Origin: CAVVAY01 sp963746465
GTDB lineage: Bacteria > Actinomycetota > Actinomycetes > JACCUZ01
Direction of reading: 5' to 3'
NCBI GenBank assembly: GCA_963746465.1
Contig: CAVVAY010000004.1
Coordinates: 1 to 64,000 of the forward strand
DNA: 64,000 nucleotides
Shown: piece after piece, positions 19,054 to 26,800 of the stretch
How the letters are laid out: every line of letters starts with the position of its first letter
How positions within the stretch are numbered: position 1 is the first letter of the stretch
Translations under genes and position numbers: made by a program
The notes under the pieces: model-generated
The model's input: only the letters and a program-made list of their open reading frames with translations
Databases searched by the model: none
Told to the model about the DNA's origin: nothing

Positions 19054-20324
19054 ACGCGCCCGTGACGCCCGCATCGAAGGTGCACCGGTGGATGCCGGAC
19101 GCGAAGCGCCGGGTGCCCAAGGCCGGGCTGCCGCGAGTGCTCCTCGCGATCGCACTGCTGATCGTGCTGCTCAGCATCATCAGCGCGATCACCGGCGCCG
19201 ACGACCTCACCTCGAGCGGCACCATCGGCGCCGCGCTCGCCCTGGCGGTCCCGATCGGCATGGCGGGTCTCGGCGGCCTCTGGGCCGAGCGGGCCGGTGT
19301 CGTCAACATCGGCCTCGAAGGCATGATGATCATGGGCACCTGGGGAGCCGGCTGGGCCGCCTACCAGTGGGGTCCTTGGTACGGCGTCCTGTTCGGCGTG
19401 CTCTTCGGAGCGGTGGGCGGGCTGGTTCACGCGATCGCGACGGTGACCTTCGGTGTCGACCACATCGTCTCCGGTGTCGCGATCAACATCCTCGGCCTCG
19501 GCGTCACCCAGTTCCTGTCGGTGACCGCGTTCGAGGGCGTGCGGGGCGGTGGTGAGTCCCAGTCGCCGCCCACACCGGACATCGCAGCGGTCTCGATCCC
19601 GGGCATCGGCGACCCCTTGCTGACCCTGCAGAAGAAGGACTGGTTCCTGCTCTCGGACCTGGCCGGCATCAGTCGCGGTCTGTTCGTGGGTGTCTCGCTG
19701 CTCACGCTGGTCGCCGTGCTGCTGGTCATCGGCTCCTACATCGTCCTGTGGCGCACGGCGTTCGGCCTGCGGCTGCGGTCCTGCGGCGAGAACCCGGTCG
19801 CGGCCGAGTCGCTCGGCGTGAACGTCTACCTGATGAAGTACTGCGCGGTGCTCGCCTCCGGCGCCTTCGCCGGCATCGGTGGCGCCTTCCTGGCCATCGT
19901 CGCCGGCAACGGCTACCGGGAGGGCCAGGTCGCCGGACGAGGCTTCATCGGCCTGGCAGCCATGATCTTCGGCAACTGGCGCCCGGGTGGTCTGGCCGCC
20001 GGCGCCGGGTTGTTCGGCTACACCGACGCGCTGCAGCTGCGCCGCGGTGGTGAGTCGGTGCACGCCCTGCTGCTGCTCGTGGGTGTGCTCCTGGTCATCG
20101 CCGCGGTCTGGCTCGGGCTCCAGCGGAAGCTGGTCTCCGGAGCCGTATGCGTCGTGGTCGGCGCGGCAGCCCTCGCCTGGTACAGCCAGACCGACGTGGT
20201 CCCGGGCGACTTCACCATCATGACGCCGTACATCACCACGCTGCTCGTCCTGGCGCTGGCGTCCCAGCGACTACGGATGCCCGCTGCCGACGGCCTGCCC
20301 TACCGGCGGGGCCAGGGTGGCTGA
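19050..20324 (+). CDS. ABC transporter permease (nucleoside/branched-chain type), second
   Basis: The second membrane half of the importer, 424 residues, paralogous to the first permease (ERAGVVNIGLEGMMIMG; GVDHIVSGVAINILG; RSCGENPVAAESLGVNVYLMKY). It carries an extra C-terminal hydrophobic region after residue 335, not needed for the core fold. It starts ATGA-overlapped with the preceding permease and overlaps the cytidine deaminase start by 8 bp, tying uptake to salvage. Confidence 0.94.
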   Translation: MNAPVTPASKVHRWMPDAKRRVPKAGLPRVLLAIALLIVLLSIISAITGADDLTSSGTIGAALALAVPIGMAGLGGLWAERAGVVNIGLEGMMIMGTWGAGWAAYQWGPWYGVLFGVLFGAVGGLVHAIATVTFGVDHIVSGVAINILGLGVTQFLSVTAFEGVRGGGESQSPPTPDIAAVSIPGIGDPLLTLQKKDWFLLSDLAGISRGLFVGVSLLTLVAVLLVIGSYIVLWRTAFGLRLRSCGENPVAAESLGVNVYLMKYCAVLASGAFAGIGGAFLAIVAGNGYREGQVAGRGFIGLAAMIFGNWRPGGLAAGAGLFGYTDALQLRRGGESVHALLLLVGVLLVIAAVWLGLQRKLVSGAVCVVVGAAALAWYSQTDVVPGDFTIMTPYITTLLVLALASQRLRMPAADGLPYRRGQGG

Positions 20325-20724
20325 GGTCTCCGAGGCCGACTGGGCCCGGCTGCGCGAGGCCGCGAACGCAGTGATGGCCCGCGCCTACGCGCCGTACTCC
20401 GCGTTCAAGGTCGGCGCGGCCGGTCTGGTCGACGACGGCCGGGTGGTGGCCGGCTGCAACGTCGAGAACGCGGCGTACGGCGTGGGGCTGTGCGCCGAGT
20501 GCGGCATGGTCTCGGCGCTGCACGCCGGGGGCGGCGGTCGGCTGGTGGCGGTGGTCTGCGTCGACGGCCACGGCAACGCCTTGATGCCCTGCGGCCGCTG
20601 CCGCCAGCTGCTGTGGGAGAACGGCACCCCGGACACGCTGCTGGAGACGGTCAGCGGGATCCGGCCGATGTCCGAGGTGCTGCCCGACGCCTTCGGCCCC
20701 GACGACCTGGAGACCCGGAAGTGA
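20317..20724 (+). CDS. cdd: Cytidine deaminase
   Basis: Hydrolytic deamination of cytidine and deoxycytidine to uridine and deoxyuridine. The 135-residue protein has the zinc site of the tetrameric class: C59-A-E61-C with the catalytic Glu, and PCGRCRQ supplying Cys92 and Cys95. The NVENAAYG substrate motif is present. The GTG start overlaps the end of the permease gene; deoA follows after 7 bp. The product feeds the phosphorylase. Confidence 0.96.
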   Translation: MAEVSEADWARLREAANAVMARAYAPYSAFKVGAAGLVDDGRVVAGCNVENAAYGVGLCAECGMVSALHAGGGGRLVAVVCVDGHGNALMPCGRCRQLLWENGTPDTLLETVSGIRPMSEVLPDAFGPDDLETRK

Positions 20725-20731
20725 CCACCCG

Positions 20732-22027
20732 ATGAGCGAGCACGACGCGGTCGAGGTCATCACCACGAAGCGCGACCGCAAGGCGCTGTCCGACAGCCAG
20801 ATCGACTGGGTGATCGACGCCTACACCCGCGGCGCGGTCGCCGACGAGCAGATGTCGGCGCTGGCGATGGCCATCCTGCTCAACGGGATGGACCGCCGCG
20901 AGATCTCCCGCTGGACCGACGCGATGATCGCCTCCGGGATCAGGATGTCCTTCCCCGCCGAGCTGCTCGGTGGCCGGCCCACCACCGACAAGCACTCGAC
21001 CGGCGGTGTGGGCGACAAGATCACCCTGCCGCTGGCGCCGCTGGTGGCGGCCTGCGGTGCGGCCGTCCCGCAGCTGTCCGGACGCGGCCTCGGGCACACC
21101 GGCGGCACCCTGGACAAGCTGGAGTCGATCCCGGGCTGGCGCGCCTCGCTGTCCCGCGAGGGGATGCTGAGCCAGCTCGGCGACGTGGGCGCGGTCATCT
21201 GCGCGGCCAGCGACGACCTGGCTCCCGCCGACAAGAAGCTCTACGCGCTGCGCGACGTGACCGGCACGGTCGAGGCGATCCCGCTGATCGCCAGCTCGAT
21301 CATGAGCAAGAAGATCGCCGAGGGGACGGGCGCGCTGGTGCTGGACGTCAAGGTCGGCTCGGGCGCCTTCATGAAGGACGTCGAGACCGCCCGCGAGCTG
21401 GCTTCGACGATGGTCGCGCTGGGTGCTGACCACGACGTACGAACCGTGGCGCTGCTGACGAACATGGGCACTCCTCTCGGGCTGACCGCCGGGAACGCTC
21501 TGGAGGTCCGCGAGTCGGTCGAGGTGCTGGCCGGCGGCGGGCCGGCCGACGTCGTCGAGCTCACCGTCACGCTGGCCCGCGAGATGCTGGCGGCAGCCGG
21601 CCTCGACGGCATCGACCCGGCCGACCGGCTGGCCGACGGCTCCGCGATGGACGTCTGGAAACGGATGATCCGGGCCCAGGGCGGTGACCCGGAGGCGACG
21701 CTGCCCACGGCCCGCGAGACCAAGGTGGTCGCGGCCCCGGCCGACGGTGTCCTCGTGAGCATGGATGCGTACGCCGTCGGCGTGGCCGCCTGGCGGCTCG
21801 GTGCGGGCCGGGCCCGCAAGGAGGACCCGGTCCAGGCCGGGGCGGGCATCGAGATGCACGCCAAGCCGGGCGCCACGGTGCGGGCCGGCGAGCCGCTGTT
21901 CACCCTGCACACCGACGAGCCGGACCGGTTCGCTCGGGCCGAGGAGGTGCTGGCCGGTGCCGTCACGGTGGCCCCGGAGGGCTCCCGGCCGGACCTTCCC
22001 GCCCTGGTCCTCGACCGGGTCGGCTGA
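20732..22027 (+). CDS. deoA: Thymidine/pyrimidine-nucleoside phosphorylase
   Basis: Phosphorolysis of thymidine, deoxyuridine or uridine to base and (deoxy)ribose-1-phosphate. The 431-residue length fits the family. Landmarks are KHSTGGVGDKITL (phosphate-binding), SGRGLGHTGGTLDKLESIPG (family signature), SSIMSKKIAEG and LDVKVGSGAFMK. It lies in the transporter-cdd operon, with a 7-bp gap after cdd. The sugar phosphate can be processed by the mutase and deoC products encoded further on. Confidence 0.96.
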   Translation: MSEHDAVEVITTKRDRKALSDSQIDWVIDAYTRGAVADEQMSALAMAILLNGMDRREISRWTDAMIASGIRMSFPAELLGGRPTTDKHSTGGVGDKITLPLAPLVAACGAAVPQLSGRGLGHTGGTLDKLESIPGWRASLSREGMLSQLGDVGAVICAASDDLAPADKKLYALRDVTGTVEAIPLIASSIMSKKIAEGTGALVLDVKVGSGAFMKDVETARELASTMVALGADHDVRTVALLTNMGTPLGLTAGNALEVRESVEVLAGGGPADVVELTVTLAREMLAAAGLDGIDPADRLADGSAMDVWKRMIRAQGGDPEATLPTARETKVVAAPADGVLVSMDAYAVGVAAWRLGAGRARKEDPVQAGAGIEMHAKPGATVRAGEPLFTLHTDEPDRFARAEEVLAGAVTVAPEGSRPDLPALVLDRVG

Positions 22028-22042
22028 CCTGCGAGGAGCACT

Positions 22043-22402
22043 GTGCCCCAGCTGATCGAGGCCCCGACCCGCATCCCCGTCCCGGGCGGCAAGGTGATCG
22101 ACGAGTACGTCGGCAACGTGACGTCCGGGACCAGCGCGGTCTCGGTGGCCCACATGAGCGCCCCGCCGGGCTGGTCGGAGCCGGCGCAGACGCCGGAGTT
22201 CGACGAGGTCACGCTCGTCCTGCGCGGCTCGGTGGTCGTCGAGCACGACGGCGGGTCGCTCCAGGTGCCGGCCGGTCAGGCGGTGATCACCCGTTCGGGC
22301 GAGCGGGTGCGCTACCTGGTGGGTGACGAGGGCGCGGAGTACGTCGCCGTCTGCCTACCGGCCTTCGACCCGGAGCTGGCCCACCGCGACCCCGAGGGTT
22401 GA
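22043..22402 (+). CDS. Cupin-domain protein
   Basis: A 119-residue single-domain cupin: a small beta-barrel with a conserved motif FDEVTLVLRGSVVVEHDG, then LQVPAGQAVITRSGERVRY. The usual metal histidines are largely missing, so it may not be a metal enzyme. GTG at 22043 is preceded by GAGGAGC. It is the last gene of the nucleoside operon and abuts the second triple-hairpin element. Substrate unknown. Confidence 0.8.
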   Translation: MPQLIEAPTRIPVPGGKVIDEYVGNVTSGTSAVSVAHMSAPPGWSEPAQTPEFDEVTLVLRGSVVVEHDGGSLQVPAGQAVITRSGERVRYLVGDEGAEYVAVCLPAFDPELAHRDPEG

Positions 22403-22420
22403 CTCCTGACCTCTGCCGAA

Positions 22421-22506
22421 GTTGATCACGTCAGCGTGGTCAACCCTGCCTGGGTGCGGTGAACTCACCGCACCCAGCGACCGTTGACCACGTCAGCGTG
22501 ATCAAC
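22421..22506. repeat. Triple-hairpin intergenic element, copy B
   Basis: Same architecture as the element at 4218-4304. GTTGATCACG/CGTGGTCAAC (22421-22430 and 22435-22444) is followed by CTGGGTGCGGTGA/TCACCGCACCCAG (22450-22462 and 22465-22477), then GTTGACCACG/CGTGATCAAC (22483-22492 and 22497-22506). The central hairpin is identical in core sequence to copy A, while the outer arms differ by compensatory or wobble changes. It again lies between convergent genes (cupin and the 22518 gene). Confidence 0.85.
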
Positions 22507-22517
22507 AGCAGGTCCGC

Positions 22518-22946
22518 TCAGGGGGCGCGGCGGCCGTCGCGCAGGCGGAACGGGTCGTGCTCGGGCGGCGAGGTCAGCTCGGCCCGGGGGCAGGTGGCGA
22601 TGGTCAGGCCGGCCCAGATCAGGGCGTCGTCGCAGAGGCTCTCGACGGTCCAGCCCTGGTCCAGGCCGTTCTCGCTCACGGTGACCTTGTAGATCGTGAT
22701 CTCGTGCCGGTGGGGGCTGTCGTACATGACGGCGATCGAGCCCAGCAGCTGCGCCTCGCCCCGGGTGCCGCCCACGCCGTCCCAGGGGGCGTCGTACCGC
22801 TGCCAGAGGGACGAGGTGGCGTTCCAGACGCCGCCGGCGGAGACGTCCAGCCGGCGGAGCTGCTGCAACACCTGGGCAGCGGCCCGTTCGTCCAGGATCG
22901 CGGCAGGCCGGATGATCCGGACGTCCTCGCGTGCGCCCACCGTCAT
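22518..22946 (-). CDS. Conserved hypothetical protein, 142 residues
   Basis: A soluble acidic-to-neutral protein with no signal peptide or membrane segment. I do not recognise a domain. The region with SPHRHEITIYKVTVSENGLDQGWTVESLCDDALIWAGLTIA looks like a folded alpha/beta core, and codon use matches the neighbours, so it is very likely expressed. ATG at 22946 has an AAAGGG ribosome-binding site. It is divergent from add, with 62 bp between the start codons. Confidence 0.75.
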   Translation of the reverse strand: MTVGAREDVRIIRPAAILDERAAAQVLQQLRRLDVSAGGVWNATSSLWQRYDAPWDGVGGTRGEAQLLGSIAVMYDSPHRHEITIYKVTVSENGLDQGWTVESLCDDALIWAGLTIATCPRAELTSPPEHDPFRLRDGRRAP

Positions 22947-23008
22947 AACCCTTTCATCGTGCTTTGGGACCCCGAAGTTGAGAGTCTCCCAGACGGTAGC
23001 GTCCTCCC

Positions 23009-24094
23009 GTGACCAACTCTTTGACTCCCGATGATCTCCTGCGCGCCCCCAAGGTGCTCCTGCACGACCACCTGGACGGCGGGGTGCGGCCCCGGACCGT
23101 GGTCGAGCTGGCCGCCGAGCACGGCTACGGGGACCTGCCGGCCACCGAGGTCGACACCCTCTCCCGCTGGTTCTACGACGCGGCCAACTCCGGGTCCCTG
23201 GAGCGGTACCTGGAGACCTTCGCCCATACCGTCGGCGTGATGCAGACCCCTGCCGCGCTGTCCCGGGTGGCCGCGGAGTGCGCCGAGGACCTGGCGGCCG
23301 ACGGGGTGGTCTACGCCGAGGTCCGCTACGCCCCGGAGCTGCACCTGGAGGGTGGCCTGGCCCTCCCCGAGGTGGTCGAGGCGGTCAACGCCGGGTTCCG
23401 CGAGGGGGAGCGCCGGGCGGCGGCCGCCGGTACGCCGATCCGGGTCGGTGCCCTGCTCACGGCCATGCGGCACGCCGCACGGTCCATGGAGATCGCCGAG
23501 CTGGCCGTGCGCTACCGGGATGACGGGGTCGTCGGCTTCGACATCGCCGGCGCCGAGGCCGGGCACCCGCCGACCCGACACCTGGATGCCTTCGAGTACC
23601 TCCAGCGGGAGAACGCTCACTTCACGATTCATGCCGGTGAAGGCTTCGGGCTGCCGTCCATCTGGCAGGCCATCCAGTGGTGCGGTGCCGACCGGCTCGG
23701 CCACGGCGTACGCATCATCGACGACATCACGGTCGCCCCGGACGGCGAGGCGACCCTGGGCCGGCTGGCGGCCTACGTCAGGGACAAGCGGATCCCGCTC
23801 GAGATGGCGCCGACGTCCAACGTCATGACCGGTGCCGCCACCTCCATCGAGGAGCACCCCATCGGGCTACTGCGCCGGTTGCACTTCCGGGTCACGGTCA
23901 ACACCGACAACCGGCTGATGAGCGGGACGTCGATGACCCGCGAGTTCGTCCAGCTCGAGGAGGCCTTCGGCTACACGCTGGACGACTTCCGGTGGTTCAC
24001 CGTGAACGCGATGAAGTCGGCGTTCATCCCGTTCGACGAGCGGCTGGCCCTGATCGACGACGTCATCAAGCCCGGCTACGCGAAGCTGGCCTGA
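23009..24094 (+). CDS. add: Adenosine deaminase
   Basis: Deaminates adenosine and deoxyadenosine to inosine and deoxyinosine. The 361-residue protein has the zinc-binding HDHLDGG (His19, His21), the FDIAGAEAGHPP region, TIHAGEG with the catalytic His/Glu pair, RLGHGVRI, and TVNTDNRLMSG, in which the family's second Asp is Asn. A TAGCGT hexamer (22997-23002) lies 6 nt before the GTG, a leaderless-type start. The product would be cleaved by the purine nucleoside phosphorylase at 37.2 kb. Confidence 0.95.
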   Translation: MTNSLTPDDLLRAPKVLLHDHLDGGVRPRTVVELAAEHGYGDLPATEVDTLSRWFYDAANSGSLERYLETFAHTVGVMQTPAALSRVAAECAEDLAADGVVYAEVRYAPELHLEGGLALPEVVEAVNAGFREGERRAAAAGTPIRVGALLTAMRHAARSMEIAELAVRYRDDGVVGFDIAGAEAGHPPTRHLDAFEYLQRENAHFTIHAGEGFGLPSIWQAIQWCGADRLGHGVRIIDDITVAPDGEATLGRLAAYVRDKRIPLEMAPTSNVMTGAATSIEEHPIGLLRRLHFRVTVNTDNRLMSGTSMTREFVQLEEAFGYTLDDFRWFTVNAMKSAFIPFDERLALIDDVIKPGYAKLA

Positions 24095-24116
24095 CCGGCG
24101 TCTGTGACGGGTCGGG

Positions 24117-24293
24117 TCAGGCCGCGACGAGCGGGCTGACCTTGGCCGGCTGCGGGGACAGCGCGTTGACGGTGGCGCAGCGCGTGCAGCGGTAGACCAG
24201 GTCGGTTCCGTGGTCGGTGTGGACGAGGAGCTCGATGGAGCGGGGGCCGCGCAGCTCGCGCAGGCCGCACGCCTGGCAGTCGGTGACGAACAT
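24117..24293 (-). CDS. Small zinc-ribbon-like protein, 58 residues
   Basis: A 58-residue protein with two CxxC pairs (CQACGL near residue 6 and CTRCA near 38), spaced as a treble-clef or zinc-ribbon fold, with basic and Ser/Pro-rich ends. It is transcribed divergently from the LysR-type gene, and a GATAGG hexamer lies close upstream of its ATG. Small proteins of this kind often sit beside LysR genes in actinobacteria as I recall; the role is unknown. Confidence 0.7.
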   Translation of the reverse strand: MFVTDCQACGLRELRGPRSIELLVHTDHGTDLVYRCTRCATVNALSPQPAKVSPLVAA

Positions 24294-24350
24294 GGACCTA
24301 TCGTCGGCTGACAGGTAGCATAAGCACAATCGAGGTTCTGCGAGGACATC

Positions 24351-25304
24351 ATCAGTATCACTGATACTACACCCGGCCCGCCGGGGTGGGACACCCGCCA
24401 GCTCGTCGCACTGCTCGCCGTCGTCGACACCGGCACCTTCAGTGCGGCGGCCCTGCGCCTGGGGTACACCCAGTCCGCGGTCAGCCAGCAGGTGGCCAGC
24501 CTGGAACGGTCGGTGGGCTCTTCGCTGCTGGTCCGGCCGGGCGGCCCGCGCCGCGTGCACCTCACCCCGGTCGGCGAGTCGCTGGTCGTGCACGCCCGGG
24601 CCGTGGTGGCCCGGCTGCATGCAGCGCAGGCGGACATCGCCCGGCTGCTGGCAGGCGAGCGCGGCACCCTGCGGGTCGGTGTGATGCAGAGCGTCGGCAC
24701 CAAGGTGCTGCCGCTGCTGATGCGCCGGTTCCGTGAGGAGTGGCCGGGCGTCGAGCTGGCGGCCGAGGAGACCCACACCTACGCCGACCTCACCCATGGT
24801 GTGGAGTCGGGTGTCTTCGACCTCTCGTTCAGCCCGCTGCCGATCGGCGAGGGGCCGTTCGCCGTACGCCGGGTGCTCGACGACCCGTTCGTCTGCCTCG
24901 CCCCCGCCGGCGCACCCGAGGCCGCGGTCGGCACGGTGAGCCTGCGCCAGGCGGCCCGGCTCCCGCTGATCGGGTTCTCCGACCCCGACCTGCACGACGA
25001 GCTGGTCCGCCGGCTGCGCCGCACCGGCAACGAGCCGGGCTTCGTCTTCCGCTCCAACGACAACCCGACGATCCAGGGCTTCGTCGCGGCCGGCCTCGGC
25101 TACGCGATCATGCCTCGGCTGACCGTGGACGAGGACGACCCCCAGGTCGTCGTGCTGCCGCTGTCGTCGGCCGTCCCACCACGGCAGCTCGGGGTCGTCT
25201 GGCACGTCGACCGTCAGCTGCCCGCCACCGCGACCCGGTTCATCCAGCTCGCGGTCGAGGTGTGTGCCGACCTCAGCACCGACTGGGAGGACGACAGCGG
25301 ATAG
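24351..25304 (+). CDS. LysR-family transcriptional regulator, no canonical start codon
   Basis: The frame encodes a complete LysR helix-turn-helix (DTRQLVALLAVVDTGTFSAAALRLGYTQSAVSQQVASLERSVG) followed by an inducer-binding domain of about 220 residues. The HTH begins upstream of the first GTG (24492), which would cut it in half. Between the upstream stop (24321-24323) and 24492 there is no in-frame ATG, GTG or TTG. ATC at 24351, 5 nt after a GAGG, is the best-placed start. A perfect palindrome, AGTATCACTGATACT (24354-24368), overlaps this start. The target is unknown; the divergent small gene is a candidate. Confidence 0.85.
   Translation: MSITDTTPGPPGWDTRQLVALLAVVDTGTFSAAALRLGYTQSAVSQQVASLERSVGSSLLVRPGGPRRVHLTPVGESLVVHARAVVARLHAAQADIARLLAGERGTLRVGVMQSVGTKVLPLLMRRFREEWPGVELAAEETHTYADLTHGVESGVFDLSFSPLPIGEGPFAVRRVLDDPFVCLAPAGAPEAAVGTVSLRQAARLPLIGFSDPDLHDELVRRLRRTGNEPGFVFRSNDNPTIQGFVAAGLGYAIMPRLTVDEDDPQVVVLPLSSAVPPRQLGVVWHVDRQLPATATRFIQLAVEVCADLSTDWEDDSG
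24354..24368. promoter_or_regulatory. Perfect 15-bp palindrome, likely LysR-regulator operator
   Basis: AGTATCA-C-TGATACT is a perfect inverted repeat in an AT-richer patch between the divergent zinc-ribbon and LysR genes. LysR proteins typically bind such dyads next to their own gene. Its overlap with the apparent 5' end of the coding region suggests autoregulation. Confidence 0.55.
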
Positions 25305-25318
25305 TCGCGACCGAAGGA

Positions 25319-25915
25319 TCAGACCGCGTCGGCCGCTCGGAGGGCGGCCAGGGTGGCCGCCCGGTCGCAGGGGCGGCAGCCGAGCTCGATCTGGCGGGCC
25401 AGCACGCCCGGCTCCGCGCGCAGCAGGGCGAGCCCCCGGCGTACCAACGTCAGCGGCGGCTTGCGGTGCTCGCGCAGGTCGCGGGCGAGGCGGCGCAGGA
25501 AGTTCTTGACCCGCGACCGGCGGACGACGACCGCATCGAGCAGCAGCCCACGCTCGCGAGCCCGGCCGACCAGCTCCGCGGCGAAGATGCCGGTGCCGAC
25601 GAAGGCCCGGTGCCTGCCGAGCTCGAAGCGCCGGCTGCCCACCCGGCCGTCGTGGGAGATGTCGTAGACGGGTACGTCGGCTGCACCGTCCCGGCAGATC
25701 ACCTCCAGCGCCTGAAGGGCACCCTCGGCGTCCCAGGAGCGCGGGTCGTCCCAGTCGACGATCCCGAGCGTCGGGTGCCGCGGCACGGTCGGGTCGTCGC
25801 CGTCCTTGTAGAAGTCGTCCAGGTCGAGCAACGGCAGGCCGGACTCCTCGGCCAGGTGCGTCTTGCCGGACCCCGAGGGGCCGGCGAGCAGGACGAGCCG
25901 GGCCTGCGGAGTCAT
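25319..25915 (-). CDS. Uridine-kinase-like P-loop ATPase
   Basis: A 198-residue P-loop kinase fold with Walker A GPSGSGKT (residues 12-19), an LDLDDFYKDGDDPT segment like the substrate-binding region of uridine kinases, DWDDPRSWD, and a basic lid region RRSRVKNFLRRLARD. Phosphorylation of a nucleoside is plausible given the salvage genes around it, but the substrate is inferred. On the minus strand a TAACCT hexamer (plus 25923-25928) lies 7 nt before the ATG, so it is probably leaderless. Confidence 0.82.
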   Translation of the reverse strand: MTPQARLVLLAGPSGSGKTHLAEESGLPLLDLDDFYKDGDDPTVPRHPTLGIVDWDDPRSWDAEGALQALEVICRDGAADVPVYDISHDGRVGSRRFELGRHRAFVGTGIFAAELVGRARERGLLLDAVVVRRSRVKNFLRRLARDLREHRKPPLTLVRRGLALLRAEPGVLARQIELGCRPCDRAATLAALRAADAV

Positions 25916-25939
25916 CGGCCAGAGGTTATCCGGCGCGAC

Positions 25940-26800
25940 TCAGACGCCGATCGGGTGCCAGACGGTCTTGGTCTCGAGGTGGGCGAGCAGCCGGGTCATG
26001 TCCGGCGTCCTCGACCAGTCGGTGCGTTCCGGGCGCAGCACCCGCTTGAGGTTGTCGGCGGCAGCCACCTGCAGGTCGGTCACGACGGCATCAGGAGCTC
26101 CCGCGAGGTCGATGCCGTTGACGTCCATGTGCGACGCCAGCCAGGGAGCAACCTCGTCGGTGCGACCGGTCAGCACGTTGACGACGCCGCCCGGCACGTC
26201 CGAGGTCGCGAGCACCTCGGAGAGGGTGACAGCCGGCAGCGGCCGCAGCTCGCTGGTGAGGACGACGACGGTGTTGCCCGTGACGACCGCGGGGGCGACC
26301 ACTGAGACGAGGCCGAGCAGCGAAGAGTCCTGCGGGGCCAGCACGGCGACGACACCGGTCGGCTCGGGGACCGAAAAGTTGAAGTACGGGCCGGAGACCG
26401 GGTTGGACGAGCCCTGCACCTGGGCGATCTTGTCCGACCACCCGGCGTACCAGACCCAGCGGTCGATGGCGGCGTCGACGGTGGTCTCGGCCTTGCTGCG
26501 GGAGAGACCCTCGCCCGCGGCGACCTCCTCGACGAACTGGCCGCGGCGGCCCTCGAGCAGCTCGGCGACCCGGTAGAGAACCTGACCACGGTTGTACGCC
26601 GTTGCCGCCGACCAGTCCGGGAACGCCTTGCGGGCCGCGACGACGGCGTCCCGCGCATCCTTGCGACTAGCCATCGCGGCGTTGACGAGGAACTTGCCCT
26701 TGCTGTCGGTCACCTCGTAGGAGCGACCGCTCTCGGAGCGCGGGAACTTGCCGCCGATGAAGAGCTTGTAGGTCTTGCGGACGTCGAGTCGTTCAGACAT
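25940..26800 (-). CDS. Short aldehyde-dehydrogenase-family protein lacking the catalytic half
   Basis: 286 residues, about 60% of a normal aldehyde dehydrogenase. It aligns with the NAD-binding N-terminal part (LFIGGKFPRSESGRSY; PTGVVAVLAPQDSSLLGLVSVVAPAVVTGNTVVVL) and then ends in a distinct tail. The catalytic Cys region is absent, so it cannot work alone as a dehydrogenase. The stop is natural with no recognisable remainder after it, so this looks like an evolved short form and not a fresh truncation. ATG 26800 overlaps the stop of the full-length paralogue by 8 bp. It may form a complex with that protein. Confidence 0.85.
   Translation of the reverse strand: MSERLDVRKTYKLFIGGKFPRSESGRSYEVTDSKGKFLVNAAMASRKDARDAVVAARKAFPDWSAATAYNRGQVLYRVAELLEGRRGQFVEEVAAGEGLSRSKAETTVDAAIDRWVWYAGWSDKIAQVQGSSNPVSGPYFNFSVPEPTGVVAVLAPQDSSLLGLVSVVAPAVVTGNTVVVLTSELRPLPAVTLSEVLATSDVPGGVVNVLTGRTDEVAPWLASHMDVNGIDLAGAPDAVVTDLQVAAADNLKRVLRPERTDWSRTPDMTRLLAHLETKTVWHPIGV

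Noticed and set aside
24117..24293. A toxin-antitoxin pair formed by the small zinc-ribbon protein and the regulator.
   Set aside because: The neighbour is a full LysR-type regulator on the opposite strand, and the small protein shows no toxin or antitoxin motif.
25940..26800. Calling the short aldehyde dehydrogenase a pseudogene.
   Set aside because: It has a proper start, a clean frame, a distinct tail and an overlap with its paralogue. The missing half is not found in any frame downstream, where the uridine-kinase-like gene begins.
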